In this document: in pieces, positions 16,223 to 26,085 of the stretch | How positions within the stretch are numbered: the first letter of the stretch is position 1 | Layout: each line of letters begins with the position of its first letter | Source: CAMDTE01 sp964504345 | Lineage (GTDB): Bacteria; Bacteroidota; Bacteroidia; Flavobacteriales; Schleiferiaceae | Direction of reading: 5' to 3' | DNA length: 64,000 nt | NCBI GenBank assembly: GCA_964504345.1 | Contig: CAZDDX010000002.1 | Location: forward strand, 334,517 to 398,516 | Made by a program: the position numbers and the translations under genes | The notes under the pieces: generated by a model | Seen by the model: only the letters and a program-made list of their open reading frames with translations | What the model was told of the DNA's origin: nothing | Database searches by the model: none

Positions 16223-19200
16223 GCCGCTAAGGTACGGCGCTCGGCGCGTCGTGCCTTTTTGGCTTCCACGCGATACAGCTGCACCGGAACCAAAACGAGC
16301 GTTAAGAAGGTCGCAAACGTGAGGCCAAAGATGACCGTCCAGCTCAACGGACCCCAGAACATCACGGTGTCGCCCCCTACATAAATCTGTGGATCGTTGT
16401 GGGAAAAGAGGGTGAAGAAGTTGATGTTCAAGCCAATGGCCAAGGGGATCAAGCCCAAAACCGTGGTGATTGCCGTCAACAATACAGGGCGCAAACGCGT
16501 AGCTCCCGTCTCTGCCAACAAACGACGCGTTTCTTCCAAAGACAGCAACGCTTCGTCGGGCATGCCCAATTCTGACTTGCGTCGCAAAACCAATTGGCCG
16601 TAGTAGTCCGCCAAAACGATGGCGTTGTTCACCACCACGCCGGCCAGCGAGATCAAACCAATCATGGTCATGATGATGACGAAGTCCATGCGGAAGATGA
16701 CCAGACCCAAGAATACGCCAATCAAGCTCAAGCCCACGGTGGTCATGATGATGCGCGGCACCTTGGTGCTGTTGAATTGCGCCACAATGATCAGGTAAAT
16801 CAAGAACACCGCACCCAAAAGGGCCTTGGACAAAAAGCTCAGTTCCTTAGCTTGTTCCTCTTGCTCGCCCGTAAAGGAGACGGACACACCTTCCGGAAGC
16901 TCGTACGTGTCCATGGACTGCTTGATGCGCGCCACCAATTCGTTGGCGTTGGCACCTTCAGTAACCCCTGAGAACAAGGTGATTACGCGGTCTCCTTCCT
17001 TGCGTTTTACCGAACTGAAGGTGGTTGCCTTACTCGCCGTTGCCACCGCAGAAATGGGGATCTGCTTGATTTTGCCCGACGCCTGATCGCGGAACGTAAT
17101 GCGTTGGTCCAGCAACTGATCCGTGTTGTAGCGGTAGTTGTCTTGCAGGCGCATGTTGATGGGGTAGTCGTCCTCGCCGTCTTTGAACCGGTCCACTTCC
17201 TTGCCAAACAGGGCCGTGCGGATGGCGTCGCCCACTTGCCCGGTGGACACGCCCAAGGAACGGGCCTTGGTGCGGTCGATTTCAATGGGCATCTCCGGTT
17301 TGCCGGACTCCACGTCCAACTTCAACTCGTCGATTCCTTGGAATCCTTGGCTCTGGATGTAGGCGCGCGCGCCTTCGGCCGCGGCCAAAACTTGGGTGTA
17401 GTCGTCGCCGGAGAATTCCAGGTTGACCGGAGGGCCCACGGGGGGACCCGCGGCATCCTTATCTACCGCAATAACGGTCCCGGGAAATCCCTTCATGTTG
17501 TTCCGGAGGTCGTCCAATACCACCGAGCTCAACACCTTGCTTCCATTTTCATCGACGCGGAAAGCCGTCTCGCGGAACGCCACAATAATTTTGGCCTTGT
17601 GCGGGGTTTTCTCCGCGGTGTTGCCCGTTCGCGGGTCGCCCGTTCCGGCACCCACCTGGGCAATGACGGATTCCACCATGTAGTTGTACTTCGCGCCGTC
17701 CTGGGTGTACGAATACTTATCGATCACTTTCAATACCCGTTCTTCCACCCGCTGGGTAAGGGCATTGGTTTCTTCGATGTCCGTGCCTATGGGCAATTCA
17801 ATGTAGATGTTGGCCAGGTTGGGCTCGTTGGAAGGAAAGAAGACGACATTGGGCGGCAAGGCAACCAACAAAAGGACGCTCAACACCAACAACCCAATGG
17901 TTCCGTAGTAAAAGCGGTTGACGTTCTTGGCGCGCAAGGCATACTCCACCACGCGGCCGTAGAATTTTTCCAACTTTGGGAGGTTGGTTTCGCGGAATCG
18001 CTCCGTGGCATTGTGGAGCCACAACACATAAAGTGCCGTCAGCGCACCGCTGTAGAACAACAAGTTGCCCACCGTGTGCAGCGCCGTGGCCAAGGTGCCC
18101 TCTACGGCGTAGCCCGCCAAATTCAGGGGAAGACCAATGCCCGCCCACAAAAAACCGCGTCGGGACCACTTTTTAACGTTTATGCCCTCTTCCTTAACCT
18201 TCATGTAGCGCGAAGCCAAGGCCGGGTTCACCACCAAGGCCACAAAAAGAGACGAAGAAAGGACAATGACCAACGTAATAGGCAAGTACTTCATGAACTC
18301 ACCAATCAAACCGGGCCAAATGGCCAAAGGCAAAAAGGCAGCAACCGTAGTGGCGGTGGAGGCAATGATGGGTATAGCGATTTCACCGGTTCCCTTGCGG
18401 GCGGCCGTCATGAGGTCGTAGCCCAAATCCGTGTAGCGGTAAATGTTCTCTACCACAACAATACCGTTGTCCACCAACATTCCCAGGGCCAATACCAGGG
18501 CAAAGAGCACCATGGTGTTCAGGGTAACACCCATGGCACCCAGAACGAAGAAACTCAAAAGCATGGAGAGTGGAATGGCAATACCCACGAAGAGTGCGTT
18601 GCGCAAGCCCAAGAAAAACATCAAGACCAAAACTACCAGAAGAACGCCAAACAGAATGGAGTTTTCCAATTCTCCCAATTGATTGCGCGTGCGATTGGAC
18701 TGGTCGTTTGTGACGGAAATTTTGACGTCGTCGGGCAAAACATCCGCCTGCGCCTCCGCCAGAATGGTTCGGATTTTGTCCGACACCGCAATCAAATTCT
18801 CGCCTCCGCGTTTGACAACATCGAGCGTAACAACGGGTCGAGTGTATTCGCGGGAATAGGACTCCTTCTCCACCTCGCCAAAGGACACTTCTGCGATGTC
18901 TTTTAGGTAAACTAGGTTTCCTTTTTCGTGCTTCACCACCAATTCGGACAATTCAGAAACTTTGCTCATTTCGCCCGAAATACGGACGTTTCTGCGGTAA
19001 CCGTCCACCAAGATGTCGCCTCCGGAGATCGACATGTTTTCGGATTGTATGGCTTGCGCGATGTCGCCAAAGCTGATGCTCAGGGCCTGCATTTGCTGCA
19101 TGTCCAAGCGAACCGCAACCTCCCGAGCATCCATGCCCCGGATATCTACCTTGCTGATTTCCGGAAGGTCTTCAATTTTTTCCTCCAAATACTCCGCGTA

Positions 19201-19734
19201 CTCGTTGAGCTGCGTTGGGGTGTAGTTTCCAGACAAATTGATGTTCTGAATGGGGACCAATTCAGAGAACTTAAATTCAGAAACGTTGGGTGCCGCGGGC
19301 AAATCGCGGGGAAAATCCGCGCTCGCTTGTGCGGCATCCACCTTGTCCTTAACCTTGCGCAAAGCATCGGAAGGCGCAACAGAAAAGTCAAACTTAACTC
19401 GAATGGTGCTGAAGCCTTGGCTGGAGGTACTGGTTACCTTATCCACGCCAGAAATGGACTTTACCTCCTTTTCAATGGGACGCGTTACCAAACGCTCCAT
19501 GTCCAAGGGCGCGTTACCCGGGTAAATGGTAGTGACGAAGATCTCCGGTTGGTTGATTTCCGGAAAGGTCTCAGCAGGCATGCTGCGGTACGCCAAAAGC
19601 CCTGCAATCAAAATGATCACAGTCAATACACTGACGGTGACGCGGTTGTTCACCGCCCAAGTGGTCAGCCCAAATTCCGGAACGAGTTCCAAGTTTTGTC
19701 CTGCGGGGCGGGTGTCTTTTTCTTTGTTTTCCAT
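16219..19734 (-). CDS. RND efflux transporter permease (AcrB/HAE1 type)
   Basis: A 1171-aa inner-membrane proton-driven pump that would pair with the adaptor and TolC genes directly upstream. One transmembrane helix follows the N-terminal 25 residues (VTVSVLTVIILIAGLLA). Two large periplasmic porter regions flank two blocks of membrane helices (about residues 350-560 and 960-1140). VVNNAIVLADYYGQ in the second block resembles the NAIVLVD motif of this family. It is longer than E. coli AcrB, with an insertion around residues 520-610. It starts 3 bp after the adaptor stop and ends by overlapping dxs. Confidence 0.94.
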   Translation of the reverse strand: MENKEKDTRPAGQNLELVPEFGLTTWAVNNRVTVSVLTVIILIAGLLAYRSMPAETFPEINQPEIFVTTIYPGNAPLDMERLVTRPIEKEVKSISGVDKVTSTSSQGFSTIRVKFDFSVAPSDALRKVKDKVDAAQASADFPRDLPAAPNVSEFKFSELVPIQNINLSGNYTPTQLNEYAEYLEEKIEDLPEISKVDIRGMDAREVAVRLDMQQMQALSISFGDIAQAIQSENMSISGGDILVDGYRRNVRISGEMSKVSELSELVVKHEKGNLVYLKDIAEVSFGEVEKESYSREYTRPVVTLDVVKRGGENLIAVSDKIRTILAEAQADVLPDDVKISVTNDQSNRTRNQLGELENSILFGVLLVVLVLMFFLGLRNALFVGIAIPLSMLLSFFVLGAMGVTLNTMVLFALVLALGMLVDNGIVVVENIYRYTDLGYDLMTAARKGTGEIAIPIIASTATTVAAFLPLAIWPGLIGEFMKYLPITLVIVLSSSLFVALVVNPALASRYMKVKEEGINVKKWSRRGFLWAGIGLPLNLAGYAVEGTLATALHTVGNLLFYSGALTALYVLWLHNATERFRETNLPKLEKFYGRVVEYALRAKNVNRFYYGTIGLLVLSVLLLVALPPNVVFFPSNEPNLANIYIELPIGTDIEETNALTQRVEERVLKVIDKYSYTQDGAKYNYMVESVIAQVGAGTGDPRTGNTAEKTPHKAKIIVAFRETAFRVDENGSKVLSSVVLDDLRNNMKGFPGTVIAVDKDAAGPPVGPPVNLEFSGDDYTQVLAAAEGARAYIQSQGFQGIDELKLDVESGKPEMPIEIDRTKARSLGVSTGQVGDAIRTALFGKEVDRFKDGEDDYPINMRLQDNYRYNTDQLLDQRITFRDQASGKIKQIPISAVATASKATTFSSVKRKEGDRVITLFSGVTEGANANELVARIKQSMDTYELPEGVSVSFTGEQEEQAKELSFLSKALLGAVFLIYLIIVAQFNSTKVPRIIMTTVGLSLIGVFLGLVIFRMDFVIIMTMIGLISLAGVVVNNAIVLADYYGQLVLRRKSELGMPDEALLSLEETRRLLAETGATRLRPVLLTAITTVLGLIPLAIGLNINFFTLFSHNDPQIYVGGDTVMFWGPLSWTVIFGLTFATFLTLVLVPVQLYRVEAKKARRAERRTLAA

Positions 19735-19737
19735 GGC

Positions 19738-20877
19738 TTACTTGGCGCTTTCCGTCATCACTTTTACCGACTGACCTTCCCGTACCGTACGTGCACCTTT
19801 GTCTACTAAGGTTTCGCCCAGGGTCAATCCAGACTTGATTTCCACGCGTTCGCCGTTGTTCTTGCCTACTTCTACAGATCGCTTCTCCACCAATCCGATT
19901 CCGTCCTTGACCAACTTCCAAACAAAAACGTAGTTGTTGCCGGACATGTCTTGCTGAACCAAGGCAGCAGGAACACTCAATGCCTGGTCTGACTCGTAGT
20001 CCCTTACTTGCACCTTGGCCAACATGTTGGGTTTGTATTCGGCCGATGCCGGTAAATTGACGTAGACCTTGTAGGTGCGGTTGTCGGGATTGATGTAATC
20101 CGATACCTGAGTCACGCGTGCTTCCAAGGTCTTGTTGATGGACGGGAAGAACAAATCTACCTTCTGGCCCTTGCCCACCACATTGGCGTAGGACTCGGGG
20201 ATGTCCGCGGTCACCGAGGCTTTACCGCTGCTGATCAGCCGGCCCAGTGCCATTCCGGGAGCCGCAAATTCGCCTTCCTTAGCATTCATTTCGTCTACGG
20301 TGCCGGCAAAAGGCGCCTTCACGCGAGACATGGCCAACTGATTTTGAACCGTCTGAATGCGCTGCTCCAAGGACTCCTTGTTGGTTTTGGCTTGCAGGTA
20401 CTGAACCTCACTGCCAATCCCCTGCTTCCAAAGGCGCTCTTGCTTTTCAAACAAGGTGGTGGCCAAGCTTAGGCCTTTTTTCACCTCGTCCAAGCTGCTG
20501 CGCATCACGGAATTGTCCAACTCAATGAGGGTTTGGCCCGCTACAACGCGCTCGCCTTCTGAAACCAATACCCGCTTGATTTGGCCGCCCATTTCCGGCA
20601 ACAAATTCACCGAACGATCAGCCTCAACCTTGCCCAAAGCTTCAAACGAATGGATGAACGTTTCCGGACGAACCTCCAAAACCGTTACGGCCGTCAATTC
20701 GCGGGTGCTGTCCAAAGCAGCCAGTTGGGCGTCAATTTCCTGGATGCGCGTTGCAGCCGTTTGCGTCAAGGCCACTAGAGAATCCCGCTCGCCCTGAAGC
20801 TGCGCCAAATCCGTGGTATTTTCTTGGGAACAAGCCACGGCACCCAGTGCAACGGCCCAAATGAGAGAATTTTTCAT
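19738..20877 (-). CDS. RND efflux periplasmic adaptor lipoprotein (MFP)
   Basis: A 379-aa membrane-fusion protein that bridges the RND pump and the TolC channel. The N-terminus ends in a lipobox with Cys16 (ALGAVACSQ), so it is probably anchored in a membrane as a lipoprotein. A coiled coil at about residues 25-60 and a helical hairpin at about 130-180 flank the lipoyl halves (PEMGGQIKRVLVSEGERV and RVKAPFAGTVDEMNAKEGEF). ATG at 20877 is preferred over a TTG two codons upstream. The gap to tolC is 34 bp. Confidence 0.93.
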   Translation of the reverse strand: MKNSLIWAVALGAVACSQENTTDLAQLQGERDSLVALTQTAATRIQEIDAQLAALDSTRELTAVTVLEVRPETFIHSFEALGKVEADRSVNLLPEMGGQIKRVLVSEGERVVAGQTLIELDNSVMRSSLDEVKKGLSLATTLFEKQERLWKQGIGSEVQYLQAKTNKESLEQRIQTVQNQLAMSRVKAPFAGTVDEMNAKEGEFAAPGMALGRLISSGKASVTADIPESYANVVGKGQKVDLFFPSINKTLEARVTQVSDYINPDNRTYKVYVNLPASAEYKPNMLAKVQVRDYESDQALSVPAALVQQDMSGNNYVFVWKLVKDGIGLVEKRSVEVGKNNGERVEIKSGLTLGETLVDKGARTVREGQSVKVMTESAK

Positions 20878-20911
20878 GGTCAAACTAGTGATAAGTCGAT
20901 TGAGTCAAAAA

Positions 20912-22246
20912 TTAGTTGAAAGTGGTCAGTAGTTTCTCAAGCGCCACCCGCTTGTTCAAGACGTTGTTCGCGGCATTCAGCAGCGCAGATACACTCTGTT
21001 GGTATTGGTTTTCTGCTTGCGTGTATTCTTGGCTGGACGCTACACCTTCTTTGAATTTGGTATAGACCCGGTCGCGGATGGACTTGGCCAACGTTTCGTT
21101 GCGCTTCTGGGATAAGTAACTGCTCAAAGCAAAGCTGTACTCCGCGCGGGCCAATTTGTACTGCATGGACAACATGCTTTCCGTGTTGGCCAACAAGAGA
21201 TCCAATTCCTGCAGTTTCAGTTGGGCCATTTTTACCCGGGCCACACGTCGGCCGGAAGTAAACAAAGGAACTGAAGCGTTCAATCCCCAGCTGCTGAAAG
21301 CGAAATTGGCGGCTTGGGTACCGTTTGGATCCCAAACATTCGCGGACTGACTGACGTAGTTGACGTTGGCGCCGTAGGAAAGGGACAGTCGGGGCAAAAA
21401 CGACATCCATTCGTTTTGCATGTTCAACTTGGCGCCTTCGCGGTTGACGGCCATCGTGCGGTAGTCGATGTGGTTTTTGGGCTCAAAACCTTGGGCCATA
21501 AGGGCACTGCCACTCTCCGTGAACAAAACCAACTGCTCCAAAGCGTCCGTGAGCACCACAGAGGTAGCTTGTGGAACGCCCATCTGCAGTTTCAACAAGG
21601 CCAGGGAAACCTCTTTTTGGTTGGTCAAGAAACCCAGAGAATTTTCCAAATTGCTCACCACCAAGGACAGTTGATCCACGTCGGTGGACTCCAGAAAACC
21701 TTCTGCCTGCAACGCCTTGGTTTCCACGAGCAACTTGCGCGTAAGTTCCAGGTTGGCGCTTACGGCTTGGACGTTGCGTTCCGTTACCACGGCCAGGTGG
21801 TAGGCTTGCGCCACCTGCTCGCGCACCTCCAAAAGCGATTTTTGGTACCCCAATTCGGCGGTCTCGGAAACTACTTTGGTGGCCAAAAGGGCCACAAAGT
21901 AGGACCCGTCAAACACCAACTGACTGGCGCTCAAGTTCCCTGCACTGGCGTACTTGGTTCCAAACGTTAGCTTGGTCAACTCCCCATTGCCAAAATCAAT
22001 GAACTGGGCCGGCAACTCAATATTGCCGGTGTACGAACCGGCTACCTGAACCTGCGGCAAGCCGATGGCGATGTTTTGCCAAATATTGGACTTGGCCACC
22101 TGGCGCTCCAAGTCGTTGACTTGAGCGGAAGCATTGTGCTTCGCGGCGTATGCTTGGGCCTGTGCCAAGCTCACGCGCATTTCTTGTGCGGACAGCATTC
22201 CGGCCGTTAGTGCCAAAATCGCGAGGGTCCGAAAGGTTCTTTTCAC
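20912..22246 (-). CDS. TolC family outer-membrane efflux channel
   Basis: A 444-aa outer membrane efflux protein. A signal peptide (VKRTFRTLAILALTAGMLSAQ) precedes the first OEP repeat. Two internally similar helical halves contain the typical VNDLERQVAKSNIWQNIA and long heptad-rich segments. GTG at 22246 is chosen because it gives a clean signal peptide; the frame upstream is open but lies over the tetR gene and is arginine-rich noise. It is 17 bp downstream of tetR. Confidence 0.92.
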   Translation of the reverse strand: MKRTFRTLAILALTAGMLSAQEMRVSLAQAQAYAAKHNASAQVNDLERQVAKSNIWQNIAIGLPQVQVAGSYTGNIELPAQFIDFGNGELTKLTFGTKYASAGNLSASQLVFDGSYFVALLATKVVSETAELGYQKSLLEVREQVAQAYHLAVVTERNVQAVSANLELTRKLLVETKALQAEGFLESTDVDQLSLVVSNLENSLGFLTNQKEVSLALLKLQMGVPQATSVVLTDALEQLVLFTESGSALMAQGFEPKNHIDYRTMAVNREGAKLNMQNEWMSFLPRLSLSYGANVNYVSQSANVWDPNGTQAANFAFSSWGLNASVPLFTSGRRVARVKMAQLKLQELDLLLANTESMLSMQYKLARAEYSFALSSYLSQKRNETLAKSIRDRVYTKFKEGVASSQEYTQAENQYQQSVSALLNAANNVLNKRVALEKLLTTFN

Positions 22247-22263
22247 GGGATGAGGGATTAATT

Positions 22264-22890
22264 CTATTTTAAGGAAGCAAGTGGGTGCTGGATCATATAG
22301 GCCGTGCCTCGTTCGTTCACAATGGAAAGCAAATAGGAGCGCAAACCGTAGTGGTAGAAGTTGCGGTCTTTGAGCAAATCCTCGGGAAACCAGTCGATTT
22401 CCGTCAGCGCAACCATTTGGGCGTAGTGGTACCAAACGGCGTATTCGGGAACCACGTCCGTGCGGTACAATCCTTCGTCCATTCCGCGCTGCAGGTTGGC
22501 GCGCGTTCGCTCCAGGATCATCTGTTTGCGCTGTTCCATGAGCCATGCGTACGTTTCCGGATAGTACTTTTTCATGGAGAACAACATCGACGGTCCATTC
22601 CCGGCCACGATTTCCATGACCTGTTGGTGTTGGCGGAACAACTCATCCAGCGCATTCTCCGACTGCGCAGTCACTTTTTCCATGGAGGCCATTTGATACG
22701 CCAAAAAAGCGCGTACGCTGCCGTCCACCAAGTCCGCCTTGTTCGTGAAAAACTTATACAACGTCTTTTTGGAAATGGCCAGCTCGCGGCTGACGTCGTC
22801 CATGGTGCACGCACGAAGTCCAAAGCGCTGAAACAGCGCCATGGCTCTGGCTGCTATGCTTGTTTTGGGAGCGTCTTCCGTTGGGTTCAT
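22264..22890 (-). CDS. TetR family transcriptional regulator of the efflux operon
   Basis: A 208-aa repressor-type protein. The N-terminal helix-turn-helix covers about residues 10-57 (FGLRACTMDDVSRELAISKKTLYKFF), with a ligand-binding helical C-terminal domain. It is the first gene of the tetR-tolC-MFP-RND unit, an arrangement that suggests autoregulation and induction by pump substrates. A 29-bp inverted repeat lies 6 bp upstream of its -7 box. ATG 22890 is favoured over an upstream TTG at 22920. Confidence 0.92.
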   Translation of the reverse strand: MNPTEDAPKTSIAARAMALFQRFGLRACTMDDVSRELAISKKTLYKFFTNKADLVDGSVRAFLAYQMASMEKVTAQSENALDELFRQHQQVMEIVAGNGPSMLFSMKKYYPETYAWLMEQRKQMILERTRANLQRGMDEGLYRTDVVPEYAVWYHYAQMVALTEIDWFPEDLLKDRNFYHYGLRSYLLSIVNERGTAYMIQHPLASLK

Positions 22891-22951
22891 TTTCAGGTAG
22901 TTGCGGTCTCTGTCTTGCAAATACGCCGCAGCGGTTTTGCGAAATCGGGTG

Positions 22952-22959
22952 CAAAGGTA
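22952..22959 (-). promoter_or_regulatory. -7 promoter box for the tetR efflux operon
   Basis: TACCTTTG on the minus strand, an exact consensus, about 60 nt before the tetR ATG. Confidence 0.75.
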
Positions 22960-22965
22960 CGCATA

Positions 22966-22994
22966 GGAAACGTTTTACATGATAAAATGTTTCC
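22966..22994. promoter_or_regulatory. Candidate TetR operator: 12-bp inverted repeat
   Basis: GGAAACGTTTTA (22966-22977) and TAAAATGTTTCC (22983-22994) form a 12-bp dyad with one mismatch and a 5-bp spacer. It lies just upstream of the tetR -7 box, covering where polymerase would contact the -33 region, which is the expected place for autorepression. Confidence 0.75.
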
Positions 22995-23085
22995 CTGGTT
23001 TTCTTGAATTTTCGTAAAAAATTTCCGTGTCTCGCGGCCGGATGCAATAATTGGTTGCATCGTTCCATAATTGGCGCAGATTGCG

Positions 23086-23093
23086 CACTTTTG
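23086..23093 (+). promoter_or_regulatory. Probable -7 promoter box for asnS
   Basis: CACTTTTG, one mismatch from TAnnTTTG and identical to the accB box. The predicted asnS leader is about 25 nt. Confidence 0.5.
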
Positions 23094-23122
23094 CAAGAGC
23101 AAAACCATCCCCATCACGAATC

Positions 23123-24556
23123 ATGCCACAGCAGGCCATACGCGACATCCTCAAGCTTTCCCCTTCCGAGCAAACCCTTTCGGTTTCCGGCTGGGTGCGC
23201 ACCTTCCGCAGCAACCGCTTCATTGCTTTGAACGACGGTTCCTGTTTGGACAACCTGCAATGCGTGGTTGATTTTGAAGCATTTGAACCCGAGTTTCTCA
23301 AACGCATCACCACCTCGGCCTGCATCCGTGCGACGGGAACGCTGACGGCGTCCCAAGGCAAGGGCCAGTCCGTGGAGCTGGCGGTAACAAAATTGGAGGT
23401 CCTGGGCGATTCCAACCCGGAAGAATACCCGCTGCAACCCAAAAAGCACTCCCTGGAATTCCTTCGGGAAATCGCGCACCTCCGCATGCGCACCAACACT
23501 TTTGGCGCGGTCATGCGGGTTCGCCACCACGCCGCCTTTGCGGTGCATCGGTTCTTTAACGAACAGGGATTCTTCTACCTGAATACCCCCATCGTCACGG
23601 CGTCGGACGCCGAAGGCGCCGGGGAACTGTTCCGCGTCACCACCCTCCCGGCCCAAAATGCCCCCACCAACGACGCCGGTGAGGTAGACTTCACCAAGGA
23701 CTTTTTTGGCAAATCCACCAACCTCACCGTCAGCGGACAGTTGGAAGGTGAATTGGGAGCCATGGCCCTGGGCAAGATTTACACCTTTGGCCCCACCTTC
23801 CGCGCCGAGAACTCCAACACTGCCCGTCACTTGGCGGAATTTTGGATGATTGAGCCGGAAATGGCCTTTTACGATCTCCATGCCAACATGGACCTGGCGG
23901 AAGCCTTCACCAAGAGCATCATCGCCTACGTTTTGGAACGATGCCCGGAAGATTTGGCCTTTTTGGACCAACGCTTGGCCGAAGAAGAGCAACAAAAACC
24001 CAAAGAACAACGCTCCGAACAGGGCCTGTTGGACAAACTGCGTTTTGTGCTGGAAAACCCCTTTGTACGCCTCACCTATACCGAGGCCGTAGAAATCCTG
24101 CAGCGCTCCAAACCCAACCAAAAGAAACAATTCCAGTACCCCGTTGAGGGCTGGGGCATTGACCTCCAGTCCGAACACGAGCGATACTTGGTGGAAAAGC
24201 ACTTCAAGGCGCCCGTCGTTCTGTACGACTACCCCGCCAACATCAAGGCCTTTTACATGCGCTTGAACGAAGACGGCAAAACCGTCCGCGCCATGGACGT
24301 CCTCTTCCCCGGCATTGGCGAAATCATCGGCGGCAGCCAGCGGGAGGAACGCCACGACGTTTTGGTGGAAAAAATGAAGGCCGTCGGCATCGAGCCGGAC
24401 CACCTGGATTGGTACTTGGACACCCGAAAATTCGGAACCTGCGTTCACTCGGGCTTTGGCATGGGCTTTGAACGGATGGTGCAATTCGTCACCGGCATGG
24501 GCAACATACGGGACGTCATTCCCTTCCCCCGCACCCCGGGCAAGGCTGAGTTTTAA
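23123..24556 (+). CDS. asnS: Asparaginyl-tRNA synthetase
   Basis: Charges tRNA-Asn. The 477-aa product has an N-terminal OB-fold anticodon-binding domain (about residues 1-110, VSGWVRTFRSNRFIALNDGS) and a class II catalytic core. The core carries motif 2 in FGPTFRAENSNTARHLAEFWMIEPE and motif 3 in GFGMGFERMVQFVTGMGNIRDVIPFPR. The AEFWMIEPE wording and motif 3 favour AsnRS over AspRS. The ATG at 23123 starts right at the OB-fold; an upstream in-frame extension is not conserved. Confidence 0.96.
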   Translation: MPQQAIRDILKLSPSEQTLSVSGWVRTFRSNRFIALNDGSCLDNLQCVVDFEAFEPEFLKRITTSACIRATGTLTASQGKGQSVELAVTKLEVLGDSNPEEYPLQPKKHSLEFLREIAHLRMRTNTFGAVMRVRHHAAFAVHRFFNEQGFFYLNTPIVTASDAEGAGELFRVTTLPAQNAPTNDAGEVDFTKDFFGKSTNLTVSGQLEGELGAMALGKIYTFGPTFRAENSNTARHLAEFWMIEPEMAFYDLHANMDLAEAFTKSIIAYVLERCPEDLAFLDQRLAEEEQQKPKEQRSEQGLLDKLRFVLENPFVRLTYTEAVEILQRSKPNQKKQFQYPVEGWGIDLQSEHERYLVEKHFKAPVVLYDYPANIKAFYMRLNEDGKTVRAMDVLFPGIGEIIGGSQREERHDVLVEKMKAVGIEPDHLDWYLDTRKFGTCVHSGFGMGFERMVQFVTGMGNIRDVIPFPRTPGKAEF

Positions 24557-24592
24557 GCGCATTTCCTTTATTCCCACTACCGCGCCCTACCC

Positions 24593-26080
24593 GTGCTCCA
24601 CCAACACCTCTCCCAAAAGCTTCAGCAAAAGCTGAGCCCGCAGCAGATTCAGCTCATGAAGCTGATTCAGCTGCAGACGCAGTCTTTGGAGGAGCGCATT
24701 CAGGAAGAACTGGAAATCAACCCCGCCTTAGAAGAAGGGGAGTTGGACCGCAACGCAGACGAAGCGCCCGCGGACGAATGGGATTCTGAATTTCCCGACG
24801 GCGACGACAGCAACGCGTCGGACGATTTGCACGAGGAGCGCGACACCCTGGACTTTTCGGATTACTTCGACGACGATACCCCGGACTACAAGACCCAAAC
24901 GAGCAACCAAAGCGCGGACGACGAGAGCTACGAAACCCCGCTCGTGGGCGCCAAGTCCATGCAAGACTACCTCCTGGAGCAGTTGTCCACGGTGGTGCTT
25001 TCCCCCAACGACGAAACGCTGTGCAAGTACTTGATTGGCACCCTGGACGACGACGGTTACCTGCGTCGGGCCACGCTGGACATTTGCGACGACCTCGCCT
25101 TTACCCTGGGCGTGATCGTGGAGCCTTCTGATCTGGAGCGCCTGATTGAGCGCATTCAATCGTTGGACCCCCCCGGGATTGGCGCGCGCGACCTGCAGGA
25201 ATGCCTGGTGCTCCAATTGGAACGAAAGCGCCCAGCAACCCCGCTCTCCCGTATGGCCTTGCAGGTGGTGGAAAACGGCTTCGAAGCACTCGCCAAACGC
25301 CACTACGCCAAGTTGTTGGACCTACTGCACACCGACGAAAGCCAGCTGAAGGAAGTGCTGGCTGAAATTGGCAAGCTCAACCCCAAACCGGGCCTGTCCG
25401 TGGGCGGCTCCGGAGCTCCCAGCGGCGAGGTGATTGTGCCGGACTACCTCATCACCGTGCACGACGGCCAGCTGGAATTGCAGCTGAACAGCCGCAACGC
25501 GCCCGAATTAAACATTTCCCGCGACTACAAAGAAATGCTGTCGCACTACAAGGAAAGCAAAGGCAACGCCTCCGCAGCGAGCAAGGAAGCGCTCCTCTTT
25601 GTGAAGCAAAAAATCGACGCCGCCAAGTGGTTCATCGACGCCATCAAGCAGCGCCAACAAACGCTCCTCCTGACCATGTCTGCCATCATGAAGTACCAAG
25701 AAAAGTACTTCCTGACCGGCGACGAACGGCACTTGAAGCCCATGATCCTCAAGGACATTGCGGACCAAGTGGGCATGGACATCTCCACCGTCAGCCGTGT
25801 GGCGAGCAACAAATACGTGCAGACGCCTTTTGGTACGTTTCTGATCAAAACCTTCTTCTCAGAGTCCATGCTCAACTCCGAGGGCGAAGAAGTGTCCACT
25901 AAGGAAATCAAAAAGATTTTGGAGGACTCCATTGGCGAGGAAGACACGCGCAATCCCCTCACGGACGACGCCCTGGCACAACTTCTGGAGGAAAAGGGCT
26001 ACCCCATTGCCCGGCGCACCGTAGCTAAATACCGGGAACAATTAGGGATTCCCGTAGCACGTTTGCGCAAAACCCTCTGA
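24593..26080 (+). CDS. rpoN: RNA polymerase sigma-54 factor
   Basis: A 495-aa sigma-54. Region I is the Gln/Leu-rich start QKLQQKLSPQQIQLMKLIQL, followed by an acidic region II (about residues 50-110), the core-binding domain, a helix-turn-helix at about 385-410 (DIADQVGMDISTVSRVASNKYV) and the RpoN box ARRTVAKYRE near the C-terminus. The GTG start puts region I at the N-terminus as expected. No sigma-54 activator is in the window, so its targets are elsewhere. Confidence 0.97.
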   Translation: MLHQHLSQKLQQKLSPQQIQLMKLIQLQTQSLEERIQEELEINPALEEGELDRNADEAPADEWDSEFPDGDDSNASDDLHEERDTLDFSDYFDDDTPDYKTQTSNQSADDESYETPLVGAKSMQDYLLEQLSTVVLSPNDETLCKYLIGTLDDDGYLRRATLDICDDLAFTLGVIVEPSDLERLIERIQSLDPPGIGARDLQECLVLQLERKRPATPLSRMALQVVENGFEALAKRHYAKLLDLLHTDESQLKEVLAEIGKLNPKPGLSVGGSGAPSGEVIVPDYLITVHDGQLELQLNSRNAPELNISRDYKEMLSHYKESKGNASAASKEALLFVKQKIDAAKWFIDAIKQRQQTLLLTMSAIMKYQEKYFLTGDERHLKPMILKDIADQVGMDISTVSRVASNKYVQTPFGTFLIKTFFSESMLNSEGEEVSTKEIKKILEDSIGEEDTRNPLTDDALAQLLEEKGYPIARRTVAKYREQLGIPVARLRKTL

Positions 26081-26085
26081 TCCCT

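Noticed and set aside
17104..18906. 600-codon open frame opposite the RND pump
   Set aside because: Antisense shadow rich in His/Gln/Gly with no domain; the RND gene is certain.
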